Source: Oribacterium sp.
Lineage (GTDB): Bacteria > Bacillota_A > Clostridia > Lachnospirales > Lachnospiraceae
Direction: 5' to 3'
NCBI GenBank assembly: GCA_004554245.1
Contig: SFND01000008.1
Coordinates: 1-64,000 of the forward strand
DNA length: 64,000 nt
The translations under genes were made by a program, and so were the position numbers. This document shows positions 42,886 to 52,025 of this stretch, one piece after another (within the stretch, counting starts at the first letter, position 1; every line of letters starts with the position of its first letter). A model generated the notes under the pieces. The model saw nothing but the letters and a program-made list of their open reading frames with translations, made no database searches and had not been told where the DNA came from.

Positions 42886-45519
42886 ATGGCAGATAAGTAT
42901 ACGAAACGCCTGGTGCTGGGCATCCTTGCGCATGTAGATGCAGGAAAGACGACCCTCTCGGAGCAGATCCTCTACAGCTCCGGACGCATCCAGAAGCTGG
43001 GGCGTGTCGATAAAGGTGATGCCTACCTCGATACAGACCAGATGGAGAAGGAACGCGGTATCACCATCTTTTCGAAGATGGCGAGCTTTCAGCTTCAGGA
43101 TATCGCGGTGACCCTCCTCGATACGCCGGGACATGTGGATTTTTCCGCCGAGATGGAGAAGACTCTGTCCGTGATGGATTATGCGATCCTCGTGATCAAT
43201 GGTGCCGATGGTGTACAGGGACACACTGAGACCTTATGGCGTCTGCTGGAACGCTACCATGTTCCGTGTTTCGTGTTCGTAAACAAGATGGATCAGCCGG
43301 GGACGGAGAAGCCGGCCCTGATGGCGGATCTGGAAAAGCACTTCGGTATGAGCCTCGTTGATTTCAGCGAGGCCGGTCGCTATGCGATGTCCGACGCGCT
43401 GAAGGAAAATATCGCCATGTGTGACGAGCACTGCATGGAGCGCTTCCTCGAAACCGGTGTTCTCGAGCCGAAGGATGTACGGAACATGATCCTCGACCGG
43501 AAGCTCTTTCCGGTATTTTTCGGTTCGGCCCTGAAGGGCGATGGCGTGGAGGCACTGCTCCAGGGGATGTACCAGCTGATCGAAATTCCGCTCTATCCGA
43601 CGAGCTTCGGGGCCCGCGTGTTTAAGATCGGACGGGATGCGCAGGGCCATCGCCTTTCCTATATGAAGATTACCGGTGGCGAGCTGAAGGTGCGTACCGA
43701 GCTTCTGCCGGGCGAGAAGGTGCCGGAGCTTCGTTTCTACAGCGGTGTGAAGTATACCACTGCGGATACGGCGGAAGCCGGATCTGTCGTGGCGATCCCG
43801 GATCTTCCGGGACTGAAGACCGGCGACAGCCTCGGCTGTGAGCCGGCAGGACGTGACCCGAGTCTGCGCCCGGTGCTGGACTATCAGCTCGTATCCGAAG
43901 ATGTGGATGCGCTGGAGCTCTATCGGAAGCTGCAGTCGCTCGCCGACGAATTCCCGGAGCTCCATATCCGCTGGGACAGTGCGCAGAAGGAGATTCACAT
44001 TCATCTCATGGGTGAGGTCCAGACCGAGATCCTGAAGCGTATGGTGAAGGAACGCTATGGTATCGAGATCGGATTTTCGGCCGGTCGCATCCTGTACCAG
44101 GAAACGATTGCAGGACCGGTCGAGGGTGTGGGCCATTTCGAGCCGCTTCGACACTATGCCGAGGTGCATCTTCTGCTGGAGCCGCTCCCGCGTGGCAGCG
44201 GTCTTCAGTTCCGAACCGACTGCTCCACCGATGCGCTGGCCATCAACTGGCAGCGCCTCGTACTGACCCATCTCAAGGAGCGGGAGCATATCGGTGTACT
44301 CACCGGCAGCCCGGTCACCGATCTTCGTTTCACACTCGTGGCCGGACGGGCCAGCAACAAGCATACCGAGGGCGGCGATTTCCGTGAGGCGACCTACCGT
44401 GCGGTGCGCCAGGGACTCCGGAAGGCGGAGAACATCCTGCTGGAGCCGTACTATGCCTTCACGCTCGACATTCCGACCGACTATATCGGCCGTGCGATGA
44501 CGGACCTCTCGAACATGAACGCACACTTCGGTTCGCCAGAGATGAAGGGAGAGCGTGCAGTACTTGAGGGCACGGCGTCGGTTGTGGCGATGCGGAACTA
44601 TCATCAAGAGCTGATGGTCTACACGAAAGGGCTCGGCAGTCTCTCCCTGCGCTTCAGCGGCTACGATCGCTGTCATAATCCGGAGGAGGTGATCCTTGCC
44701 CGGGGCTATGACCCGGATCAGGATATCCTGAATCCATGCTCCTCCGTTTTCTGTGCGCATGGTACCGGCTTCATCGTGCCGTTTGACGAGGTGGAGAGCT
44801 ACATGCATGTCGAGTCGCCGCTCGAGCTGGAGGGCCCGGTGGAGAAGCGCGACTTCGAAGCGGATGCCCTGCGCCTCGAGCGTATGCATGAGGGCAAGAA
44901 GGACGAGGGCTACAAGAGCGGCGGTCATTACATCGCGGATCAGGAGCTCGAGGATATCTTCGTGCGTACCTACGGACCGATCAAAAACCGGGCGAAGGAC
45001 ATGAATATCGCGAGTGCCCGCACCATCCGTGCACGGGAAAAGGAAGAAAATCTCGCAGAGAACCGCCGGACGAAGAAACCGCTGGTGAAGAAAAAGAATT
45101 ATCTGCTCGTGGATGGCTATAACATCGTATTTGCCTGGGAGGAGCTGAAGGCACTGGCCGCGGTGAATCTCGATGCTGCGCGTGGAAAGCTCCTCGATAT
45201 CCTGTCGAACTATGCCGGCTACACCGGCGTCGAGCTGATCGTCGTGTTCGATGCCTATCGTGTGGCAGGGCATGTCGTAGAGCAGACGAAGTACCATAAT
45301 ATCTACGTGGTCTTCACGCGGGAAGCGATGACGGCCGACGAGTACATCGAGGAGGAGACCCACGAGCTCTCGAAGCAGTATAACGTCACCGTGGCGACCT
45401 CAGATAAGGTAGTGCAGGTCATCACCTGGGGAAGTGGTGCCGTCCTGCGGTCCGCCCAGGACCTGCTTCGCGAGGTGCAGCGCTGTGAAGGAGAGATCCG
45501 AAAGGAGTGGCATGTTTAA
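42886..45519 (+). CDS. Tet(M)-like ribosome-associated GTPase fused to a YacP/Rae1 RNase domain
   Basis: 877 residues. Residues 1 to about 650 follow the Tet(M)/EF-G plan: G1 AHVDAGKTT (15-23), switch KERGITIFSKMASF, G3 DTPGHVDF, G4 NKMD, then domains II-V. A charged linker (about 660-735) leads to a C-terminal domain (about 736-877) beginning NYLLVDGYNIVFAWEEL with AARGKLLDILSNYAGYTG, VVFDAYRV and TADEYIEE, the PIN-like NYN/YacP fold of Rae1, an endoribonuclease that cuts mRNA in the ribosomal A site. Conserved Asp residues are present. The fusion predicts a factor that goes to the A site, and cleaves mRNA there. Whether it gives tetracycline resistance is unknown. Confidence 0.85.
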   Translation: MADKYTKRLVLGILAHVDAGKTTLSEQILYSSGRIQKLGRVDKGDAYLDTDQMEKERGITIFSKMASFQLQDIAVTLLDTPGHVDFSAEMEKTLSVMDYAILVINGADGVQGHTETLWRLLERYHVPCFVFVNKMDQPGTEKPALMADLEKHFGMSLVDFSEAGRYAMSDALKENIAMCDEHCMERFLETGVLEPKDVRNMILDRKLFPVFFGSALKGDGVEALLQGMYQLIEIPLYPTSFGARVFKIGRDAQGHRLSYMKITGGELKVRTELLPGEKVPELRFYSGVKYTTADTAEAGSVVAIPDLPGLKTGDSLGCEPAGRDPSLRPVLDYQLVSEDVDALELYRKLQSLADEFPELHIRWDSAQKEIHIHLMGEVQTEILKRMVKERYGIEIGFSAGRILYQETIAGPVEGVGHFEPLRHYAEVHLLLEPLPRGSGLQFRTDCSTDALAINWQRLVLTHLKEREHIGVLTGSPVTDLRFTLVAGRASNKHTEGGDFREATYRAVRQGLRKAENILLEPYYAFTLDIPTDYIGRAMTDLSNMNAHFGSPEMKGERAVLEGTASVVAMRNYHQELMVYTKGLGSLSLRFSGYDRCHNPEEVILARGYDPDQDILNPCSSVFCAHGTGFIVPFDEVESYMHVESPLELEGPVEKRDFEADALRLERMHEGKKDEGYKSGGHYIADQELEDIFVRTYGPIKNRAKDMNIASARTIRAREKEENLAENRRTKKPLVKKKNYLLVDGYNIVFAWEELKALAAVNLDAARGKLLDILSNYAGYTGVELIVVFDAYRVAGHVVEQTKYHNIYVVFTREAMTADEYIEEETHELSKQYNVTVATSDKVVQVITWGSGAVLRSAQDLLREVQRCEGEIRKEWHV

Positions 45520-47038
45520 ACGTCAGTGGTGGCGTATGTCCATCGACCGGAAGGTGCAGAGCTTTGCGGCTGTGATCGTATTCATCATACTGGTCTCGGC
45601 CGGCTTCGCCATGTTCACGATGAACTATTCTCTCCGAGACTACGGTCAGCTCCTCGATGAAAACCGCGCCTGCCAGTCCTTTATGAAAGCGATGGAAGAG
45701 GAGGGCCTTGCCTTCGACGGCTATGTTTCTGCCGGTACCGAAACGGCACGGGATATGCTCGAGAAGGCGATTCACCGTACGGAACGCTCGATCGAAGCGC
45801 TTCCGTTTGATTATGAAATCATCGGAGCGGAACGTTATGCCCGTACCTGGAATATCCGGAATGCGTATCAGCAGTATGCGGCATTCCGTGATGAGATGCT
45901 GTCTGACAGCATGAACCGGACCGGCTTCCTGAAACGTCTCAATGAATACAATCAGCGGGAGGATTACCTCGAGCAGTATTCCCGCCGGCTGCTGCAGCTG
46001 ACCGTAGAGGCTGGCTCGAGTGCGTATACCGAGAAGCTCCCGCTCTTCCGGGTGCTGCCGTTTATTTTTATCAACTTCACCCTGATTATGCTCGTCATCG
46101 TCGTGGAGATGGGAAACGTGATGAAGGAATCCATCGCGAAGCCGGTTCGGGAGCTCAGCCAGGAGGCACAGCGCATCGCTCGTTCCGATTTCTCTGGAGA
46201 GGATATCCATGTAGAAAACCGGGACGATCTCGGTGAGCTCGTGTCGATCTTTAACGATATGAAGCATGCGATGGAGGAGAATATCCAGACGATTCAGGAA
46301 AACCATCGGATGACAGAGCTGCTGCAGCAGGAGAAGCTCGAGAACAGCGAGATGGAGAAACGGCTCAATGCCAATCGGCTCGAGCTGCTGAAGAGTCAGA
46401 TCAACCCGCATTTTCTCTTTAATACACTGAATATGATCGGCTCCATGGCGGATCTCGAGGATGCCCCGACGACCGAGAAGATGACGCAGTCACTTGCACA
46501 GCTCTTCCGGTATAATCTGAACACACGCGAGCAGATCGTGCCGATCGAAATGGAACTTCGCATCGCTGAAAACTATATGTATCTTCAGAAGATGCGTTTC
46601 GGAAGTCGCATACAGTATCAGGTGAACACGCCGGAAGACGTCAGCCATATTCGTATTCCGTCCTTTACTATGCAACCACTGGTGGAAAATGCCATCGTAC
46701 ACGGTCTGTCGAAGAAGGAGCAGGGCGGGACAGTCTCGGTTACCGTGACCGAGGATTCGACGAGCGAGATCGTCACCCTCCTGATCGAGGACGACGGACT
46801 GGGCATCGCGGAAGAGCGGCTGTCTGCACTGAACGCCCGCATGCATAACCCGGAGGAAAATAAGACGGCGCGGATCGGCATCGGTCTCGGCAATATCTAT
46901 CGCCGGATTCGTACACTCTATCCGGAGGGTGGCGATCTCCGCATTGACGCAAAGGAAGGCGTCGGTACACGCATCACACTGACGATCCCACAGGAACGGG
47001 AGGGAGTGGAACCGCGTCCGGCGCTGGAGGGGGTCTGA
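45512..47038 (+). CDS. Membrane sensor histidine kinase (YesM family) of the TRAP operon
   Basis: 508 residues. TM1 at about 17-38, extracytoplasmic sensor region to about 190, TM2 at about 190-208, HAMP to about 265, His_kinase domain with His300 in NPHFLFN, and ATPase domain with N box QPLVENA and DDGLGI / GIGLGN boxes. Start ATG 45512 has AGGAG about 5 nt upstream and overlaps the previous gene's end by 8 bp. Its stop codon lies within palindromic element copy B. Response regulator and TRAP transporter follow, so it likely senses the TRAP substrate. Confidence 0.88.
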   Translation: MFKRQWWRMSIDRKVQSFAAVIVFIILVSAGFAMFTMNYSLRDYGQLLDENRACQSFMKAMEEEGLAFDGYVSAGTETARDMLEKAIHRTERSIEALPFDYEIIGAERYARTWNIRNAYQQYAAFRDEMLSDSMNRTGFLKRLNEYNQREDYLEQYSRRLLQLTVEAGSSAYTEKLPLFRVLPFIFINFTLIMLVIVVEMGNVMKESIAKPVRELSQEAQRIARSDFSGEDIHVENRDDLGELVSIFNDMKHAMEENIQTIQENHRMTELLQQEKLENSEMEKRLNANRLELLKSQINPHFLFNTLNMIGSMADLEDAPTTEKMTQSLAQLFRYNLNTREQIVPIEMELRIAENYMYLQKMRFGSRIQYQVNTPEDVSHIRIPSFTMQPLVENAIVHGLSKKEQGGTVSVTVTEDSTSEIVTLLIEDDGLGIAEERLSALNARMHNPEENKTARIGIGLGNIYRRIRTLYPEGGDLRIDAKEGVGTRITLTIPQEREGVEPRPALEGV

Positions 47039-47111
47039 CCCCATAAACTTCGGCTTTAGATTTTGTTTAGAAAAATTTTATGGGGTCAGACCCCCTTACG
47101 AAATTCTTAAG
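47029..47111. repeat. Palindromic intergenic element, copy B
   Basis: GGGGGTCTGACCCC at 47029-47042 and the inverse at 47082-47095 form a hairpin around an AT-rich spacer, with the 30 bases 47082-47111 (ending CTTAAG) being the exact reverse complement of 4244-4273. It supplies the kinase stop codon (47036-47038) and sits between kinase and response regulator genes. Confidence 0.8.
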
Positions 47112-47167
47112 ACGAACGGGAGCAGATCCCGTCAGGTTTCAGTTTATATGGAGGAAAGGAGCTTGGT

Positions 47168-47986
47168 ATGTACAGAATCCTGGTGGCAGATGATGAGGCC
47201 ATCGAGCGGAAGGTACTGTTGAAAAAGCTGCGCCAGAAGTTCGGTGAGGAATCGGCGGTATTTTATGAGGCGGAGAACGGACGCGAGGTACTGAAGCTGT
47301 ATGAGGAAAAGGGGGCGGATATCCTGCTGCTGGACATCGAGATGCCCGGCATCACGGGACTGGAGGCAGCGGAGCAGATCCGGCAGAAGGACCGGAACTG
47401 TGCCATCCTCTTTCTGACCGCCTTTAACGAGTTTGACTATGCGCGAAAGGCGATTTCCGTGCATGCGCTCGATTATCTTCTGAAGCCGTATGATGAGACG
47501 GAGCTGTTTCTCTCGATTGATTCGGCGATGCACTATGTCGATCAGGTGAAGGCGGGTCAGCTTCAGCCGCTGCCACAGGTGGAGACGGAAGCAGCGGCAG
47601 GTGGATCCTCCGGAGTGGGAACGCCGGGGGAGGGCGAAGAAGACCACGCGCAGGAAGAGAGTGGTGAGGACCGGATCGTATCCCGCATGCGCCGCTACGT
47701 GGAGGCGCATTATATGGAGGACGTCTCCGTGCTCGATATCGCAAGTGCCTTCGGCTACAGCGAGGCGTACTTCTGTAAGCTCTTCAAGCAGAACTTCGGA
47801 AAGAATTTCGTGACCTATCTGACAGAGTACAGGGTAGAGCTCGCGAAGAAGGCACTCGCTGAGCTTTCCTGCAACGTAAAGGAAGTCGGCCAGCGGGTCG
47901 GCTATGCGGACAGTAATTATTTCACGAAGGTGTTTCGCCGGATCACCGGCATGAGCCCATCCGAGTATCGAAATCAGCTGGGCTGA
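47168..47986 (+). CDS. AraC-type response regulator (YesN family) of the TRAP operon
   Basis: 272 residues. Receiver domain with Asp56 in LLLDIEMPG, a short linker with acidic low-complexity (about 140-170), and AraC HTH domain (about 175-272) ending GYADSNYFTKVFRRITGMSPSEYRNQ. Compared with the first YesN-type regulator it lacks the large middle region. ATG 47168 with GGAAAGGAG upstream. Followed by terminator and TRAP genes, whose promoter it probably controls. Confidence 0.9.
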   Translation: MYRILVADDEAIERKVLLKKLRQKFGEESAVFYEAENGREVLKLYEEKGADILLLDIEMPGITGLEAAEQIRQKDRNCAILFLTAFNEFDYARKAISVHALDYLLKPYDETELFLSIDSAMHYVDQVKAGQLQPLPQVETEAAAGGSSGVGTPGEGEEDHAQEESGEDRIVSRMRRYVEAHYMEDVSVLDIASAFGYSEAYFCKLFKQNFGKNFVTYLTEYRVELAKKALAELSCNVKEVGQRVGYADSNYFTKVFRRITGMSPSEYRNQLG

Positions 47987-48014
47987 TTGTTCATAAAAAC
48001 GTCATAATGGTGAG

Positions 48015-48066
48015 AGAAGCTATAATCTGTTGTAAGTATCGCACAGATTATGGCTTCTTGTTTTGT
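48015..48066 (+). terminator. Terminator after the response regulator
   Basis: 16-bp stem AGAAGCTATAATCTGT / ACAGATTATGGCTTCT (one G-T pair), 12-nt loop, then TGTTTTG. Confidence 0.7.
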
Positions 48067-48139
48067 GTACTTTGATAAAAGTGAATAACAAATGTGAACA
48101 AAATGTTAAAATAGTACGGCAAATGTAAGAATTTTCCTC

Positions 48140-48168
48140 TGTTTCCACGCAGGATTGTTCTTTATAAT
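48140..48168 (+). promoter_or_regulatory. Possible dctP promoter
   Basis: TATAAT at 48163-48168 with weak -35 TGTTTC at 48140-48145 and 17-bp spacing. The weak -35 fits an activator-dependent promoter. Confidence 0.5.
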
Positions 48169-48236
48169 GTACTTGTGTGTGAAAGACATCCGCAGAGTGT
48201 GGATGTCAAAATTATACAAAATGGAGGATATCTATT

Positions 48237-49400
48237 ATGAAGAAGAGAATCTTAAGTGGCGTTCTCGCCGCAACCATGGTTGCATCCCTTGCAGCCTGTG
48301 GCTCATCCAAGCCGGCTGAGACCACTGCAGCAGCTACCACTGCAGCAGCAACCGAGGCAGCTACTGAGGCCGCAGCTGAGGAGACCACTGCAGCAGCAGA
48401 GGAGAAGACGACCGAGGCCGCAGCAGCAGACGGTGAGTACACTGTAAACGAGGCTGCAGCAGCTGATCCGGCGGTTACCCTGACCATGGCTGAGGTTAAC
48501 CCGCTCGAGGGTACTATCTGCGGACAGATGGATACCAAGTTCAAGGAGGCTGTTGAGGCAATCTCCGGTGGTTCCATCACCATCGACCTTCAGGCATCCG
48601 GCGTACTCGGCGCAGAGCAGGACGTTCTTGACTCTATGCTCGGCGGTGGCGGAGACATCGATATGTCCCGTATCTCTGCATTCGCTCTGACTTCCTACGG
48701 CGCATCCAAGTCCGTTCTTCTTTCTCTCCCGTACGTTTTCGAGTCCAGAGAGCATTTCTGGAACTTCGTACACAGCGATCTCGGTGCAGAGATTCTGAAC
48801 GAGTCTGAGGAGGCTGGTGTTGGTATCAAGGGTCTCTTCTACGGCGAGGAGGGCTTCAGACACTTCTTTACAGTTGAGAGCAAGCCGGTTTCTACCGTTG
48901 CTGATCTTAAGAACATGAAGATCCGTGTTTCCAATGACCCGATCATGCAGAAGATGGTTTCTTCTCTCGGTGCAAACCCTGCATCTGTTTCCATGACCGA
49001 GCTTTACTCCGCACTTCAGACAAACACCGTTGATGGTGCTGGTCAGCCGATCGCAAACTACGCTTCCAACCGTTTCGACGAGGTTGGTCCAAACCTTACA
49101 CTGGATGGTCACACACTGGGTGCAATCGAGGTTGTTATCTCTGATGAGTCCTGGAACAACAAGCTGACCGACAACCAGAGAGACGTTATCACCGAGGCTT
49201 CCAAGATCGCTTCTGATTACTGCCAGAAGATCGCTGCTGAGACTGAGGATAAGGTTCTCGAGGAGCTCAAGGGTCGTGGCTGCAACGTCATCGAGATCGC
49301 TGACAAGTCCGAGTGGGAGGCTGCATGCGCACCGATCACCGAGGAGTATGCTACCGGCGAGCTTAAGGATGTGCTTGATCAGATCAAGGCACTTGCTTAA
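48237..49400 (+). CDS. dctP: TRAP transporter substrate-binding lipoprotein (DctP)
   Basis: 387 residues. Lipobox LAAC with Cys21, then an Ala/Thr/Glu spacer to about 60, then the TRAP (DctP) fold with the signature region around NMKIRVSNDPIMQKMVSSLGANP (conserved Arg for the carboxylate of the ligand). Strong GGAGGAT before ATG and high-expression codon choice. Ligands in this family are usually organic acids. The first mature residues CGSSKPAETTAAATT are the same as in MglB at 404. A hairpin after the stop sets it off from dctQ. Confidence 0.9.
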   Translation: MKKRILSGVLAATMVASLAACGSSKPAETTAAATTAAATEAATEAAAEETTAAAEEKTTEAAAADGEYTVNEAAAADPAVTLTMAEVNPLEGTICGQMDTKFKEAVEAISGGSITIDLQASGVLGAEQDVLDSMLGGGGDIDMSRISAFALTSYGASKSVLLSLPYVFESREHFWNFVHSDLGAEILNESEEAGVGIKGLFYGEEGFRHFFTVESKPVSTVADLKNMKIRVSNDPIMQKMVSSLGANPASVSMTELYSALQTNTVDGAGQPIANYASNRFDEVGPNLTLDGHTLGAIEVVISDESWNNKLTDNQRDVITEASKIASDYCQKIAAETEDKVLEELKGRGCNVIEIADKSEWEAACAPITEEYATGELKDVLDQIKALA

Positions 49401-49444
49401 TCTGTAAAAAAGTAACCAAACGTCATTTTCGAATGACATGTAGT

Positions 49445-49475
49445 GAGGTGCTCACGGCGTGTCCGTGAGCACCTC
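49445..49475 (+). other. Intercistronic hairpin dctP/dctQ
   Basis: Perfect 13-bp stem GAGGTGCTCACGG / CCGTGAGCACCTC with CGTGT loop, then ATAGTTTT. Likely mRNA 3' end or stabiliser, raising DctP relative to the permeases. Confidence 0.75.
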
Positions 49476-49497
49476 ATAGTTTTAGAAGGGGGATTCT

Positions 49498-50058
49498 ATG
49501 CTTGACGCTTTAAAAAAGTTTGAGCCAATCTATGATTGGGTTTACAAAATCGTCATGGTGCTCTGTAAGCTGCTTCTCGTGGCTGATATCCTCATCATGA
49601 CCTGGGTTGTACTGGGACGTTACCTCACCTTCTTACCGGCGCCAGGCTGGGGCGAGGAGACGATCCTGACACTGATGGCCTATATGTCCGTGCTTTCTGC
49701 GGCACTGGCTATCCGTCGTAATGCGCATATTCGTATGACGACCTTCGATCGTTATCTTCCGACGGGGCTTCTGAAGGCCTTGGATCTTCTCGATGATATC
49801 GCTGTCATGGTACTTGCGTTCATCATGCTGATCGTCGGTTGGAAGTATGCAAACGGCATCGGTGCGAAGGGTTCCTTCATCTCCATGCCATGGCTCAGTA
49901 AGAAGTGGATGTATTTCCCGATTCCGCTGGCCGGCTTCGCGATGATCTTCTTCGAGCTGGAGCGCTTAGTGATCGATATCGAGCACATTCTGGATAAGAA
50001 TTATAAGCCGGATGACGGCATGCATTTTGATACACCGGATGAAAAGGAGGCGAAATAA
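49498..50058 (+). CDS. dctQ: TRAP transporter small permease (DctQ)
   Basis: 186-residue membrane protein with four hydrophobic segments. WGEE in PAPGWGEETILTLMAYMSVLSAALAIRRNAHIRM is the family hallmark. Works with DctM. GGGGG precedes ATG. Usual length. Confidence 0.9.
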   Translation: MLDALKKFEPIYDWVYKIVMVLCKLLLVADILIMTWVVLGRYLTFLPAPGWGEETILTLMAYMSVLSAALAIRRNAHIRMTTFDRYLPTGLLKALDLLDDIAVMVLAFIMLIVGWKYANGIGAKGSFISMPWLSKKWMYFPIPLAGFAMIFFELERLVIDIEHILDKNYKPDDGMHFDTPDEKEAK

Positions 50059-50060
50059 TT

Positions 50061-51395
50061 ATGGCAAATACAACCGCTATTGCAGTTCTCCTGATTACAT
50101 TCTTCGCATTGGTTTTCCTTAGAGTGCCGATTGCGTACTCTGTAGCACTTTCATCGGTCTGCTGCCTGATGTATCAGGGACTTCCGCTGAACACCGTTGC
50201 ACAGCAGATGGTAAAGGGTATTTCATCTTTCTCCCTGATGGCCGTTCCGTTCTTCATCACCATGGGTGTATACATGGGAACCGGTGGTATCTCTGAGAAG
50301 CTGCTGGATCTGGCAGACGCCTTCGTCGGCTGGATGACCGGTGGTCTCGCCATGGTAAACATCCTGGCATCCTACTTCTTCGGTGGTATCTCCGGATCCG
50401 CTTCTGCAGATACCGCATCCCTCGGCTCTCTTGAGATCCCGATGATGGTAAACCGTGGTTATGATGTTGACTTTGCGACGGCTGTTACCATCGCATCCTC
50501 TGTTGAGGGTATGCTGGTTCCGCCATCCCACAATATGGTTATTTACGCGACCACGGCAGGTGGTATCTCCATCGGTTCGCTCTTCCTCGCAGGTTACCTT
50601 CCAGGCGTTGTTCTCGCAGGTTCCCTGATGATCGGTTCCTACATCATCTCGAAGAAGAGACACTATCCGAAGGGTGAGCCGTTCTCACTGAAGAGACTGG
50701 GACGCAGCCTCGCAACCTCCATCTGGGCACTGCTGTGCATCCTGATCGTCGTAGTCGGTGTCGTAGCCGGCGTGTTCACAGCGACGGAGTCTGCTGCGAT
50801 CGCCGTTATCTACTCACTGCTTGTATCGATTTACGTTTATAAGGGTATCACCTGGAAGCAGGCATGGGCGTGCCTCGACAGCTGTGTAGAGACCCTTGGT
50901 ATCGTGCTGATCCTTATCTCTACCTCCTCGATCTTCGGCTACTGCCTGACCAGACTCCATGTTCCGGATCTCGCAGCAAACCTGATCACCGGTGTTTCGA
51001 ACAACCCGGTTGTCATCGCACTGCTCGTGAACCTCATCCTTCTGATCCTCGGCTGCATCATGGATATGGCGCCGATCATCCTGATTTCGACCCCGATCCT
51101 TCTTCCGATCGTTATGTCCATCGGTATGGATCCGGTTCAGTATGGTATCATCCTCGTTCTCAACTGTGGTATCGGTCTTCTGACACCGCCGGTTGGCTCG
51201 GTTCTCTTTATCGGTGCAGCGATTGCGAAGCGTCCGATGGAGAAGATCGTCGTAGCGATGCTTCCGTTCTATGTGATGATGGTTGTCGCACTCATGATGA
51301 TCACCTTCATTCCGAACATCTCCCTCCTCATTCCGAAGCTCTTCGGATATGTACAGCAGGGTACCGGTGTTCTTTCCATGATCGGCAAGCTGTAA
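50061..51395 (+). CDS. dctM: TRAP transporter large permease (DctM)
   Basis: 444 residues with about 12 hydrophobic segments. Family features: VPFFITMGVYMGTGGIS, FFGGISGSASADTASLGSLEIPMM, and GLLTPPVGSVLFIGAAIAK near the end. Starts 2 bp after dctQ stop, so translationally coupled. Imports the DctP ligand using a sodium gradient in known members. Confidence 0.93.
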   Translation: MANTTAIAVLLITFFALVFLRVPIAYSVALSSVCCLMYQGLPLNTVAQQMVKGISSFSLMAVPFFITMGVYMGTGGISEKLLDLADAFVGWMTGGLAMVNILASYFFGGISGSASADTASLGSLEIPMMVNRGYDVDFATAVTIASSVEGMLVPPSHNMVIYATTAGGISIGSLFLAGYLPGVVLAGSLMIGSYIISKKRHYPKGEPFSLKRLGRSLATSIWALLCILIVVVGVVAGVFTATESAAIAVIYSLLVSIYVYKGITWKQAWACLDSCVETLGIVLILISTSSIFGYCLTRLHVPDLAANLITGVSNNPVVIALLVNLILLILGCIMDMAPIILISTPILLPIVMSIGMDPVQYGIILVLNCGIGLLTPPVGSVLFIGAAIAKRPMEKIVVAMLPFYVMMVVALMMITFIPNISLLIPKLFGYVQQGTGVLSMIGKL

Positions 51396-51426
51396 GCAGC
51401 GTGTCTACATGTGAATTTATGCGATT

Positions 51427-51463
51427 AAAAAGCGCGGCGGTTGAATCCGCCGTGCTTTTTTTA
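51427..51463 (+). terminator. Terminator after dctM
   Basis: AAAGCGCGGCGG / CCGCCGTGCTTT stem, TTGAAT loop, T7. Confidence 0.85.
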
Positions 51464-51497
51464 TAAGATGGATGCAAACAGGAAGAGAGGTGCATGC

Positions 51498-51998
51498 ATG
51501 CGTTATCATTTTAAATACAGAAACGGCGTGAAGGAGATGTGGGAGCTCGCGATGATCTATCAGTACAGCTCGCTGGTTGGCGTGGTCAATGTCGTCTTTA
51601 CCTTCGCGATGGCGGTCCTCGCGGGTGCCAGCTACGGAAATCACTGGATGGGCTGGCTCATCGTTTCAGCGATCGGTACAGTTTATTTCCCGCTCATTCA
51701 GCCGCTTATCGTTTATGTTCGATGCAGAAAAAATGCAGTGAAGATCCAGGAGGATACAGAGCTTGCATTTTCGGAGGAGCATATCTATATCACCGTAGGG
51801 GAGCAGCACCAGACACTGACATGGAAGGAAATCTATGCGGTTCGTCGCTTTCTGAATCTGACGGTACTGTACACTGGACGTGGACACGGACTGGTGATTC
51901 CGGGTTATGCCTTTCAGAGTAAAGAAGAAAGCAAATCCTTCCTGCAGTTTGCAGAGGAAAGTGCAGTGAAGGCCCATCCGGCGAAACAGACGAAGTGA
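51498..51998 (+). CDS. YcxB-like membrane protein
   Basis: 166 residues. Two hydrophobic segments (about 30-50 and 54-75) follow a short aromatic N-terminus, and the C-terminal half is a beta-rich YcxB-like domain (TELAFSEEHIYITVGEQHQTLTWKEIYAVRRF). Function of the family is not known. GAGAGG 7 nt before ATG 51498 decides this start over the upstream in-frame ATG. Confidence 0.7.
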   Translation: MRYHFKYRNGVKEMWELAMIYQYSSLVGVVNVVFTFAMAVLAGASYGNHWMGWLIVSAIGTVYFPLIQPLIVYVRCRKNAVKIQEDTELAFSEEHIYITVGEQHQTLTWKEIYAVRRFLNLTVLYTGRGHGLVIPGYAFQSKEESKSFLQFAEESAVKAHPAKQTK

Positions 51999-52025
51999 CG
52001 GTAGACAGTGAAAAGACGCAGTGAC

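Noticed and set aside
42886..45519. Calling this gene a plain tetracycline resistance gene
   Set aside because: It shares the Tet(M) plan, but its switch region reads GITIFSKMASF unlike the usual resistance proteins and it bears an RNase domain; it is not next to mobile DNA.
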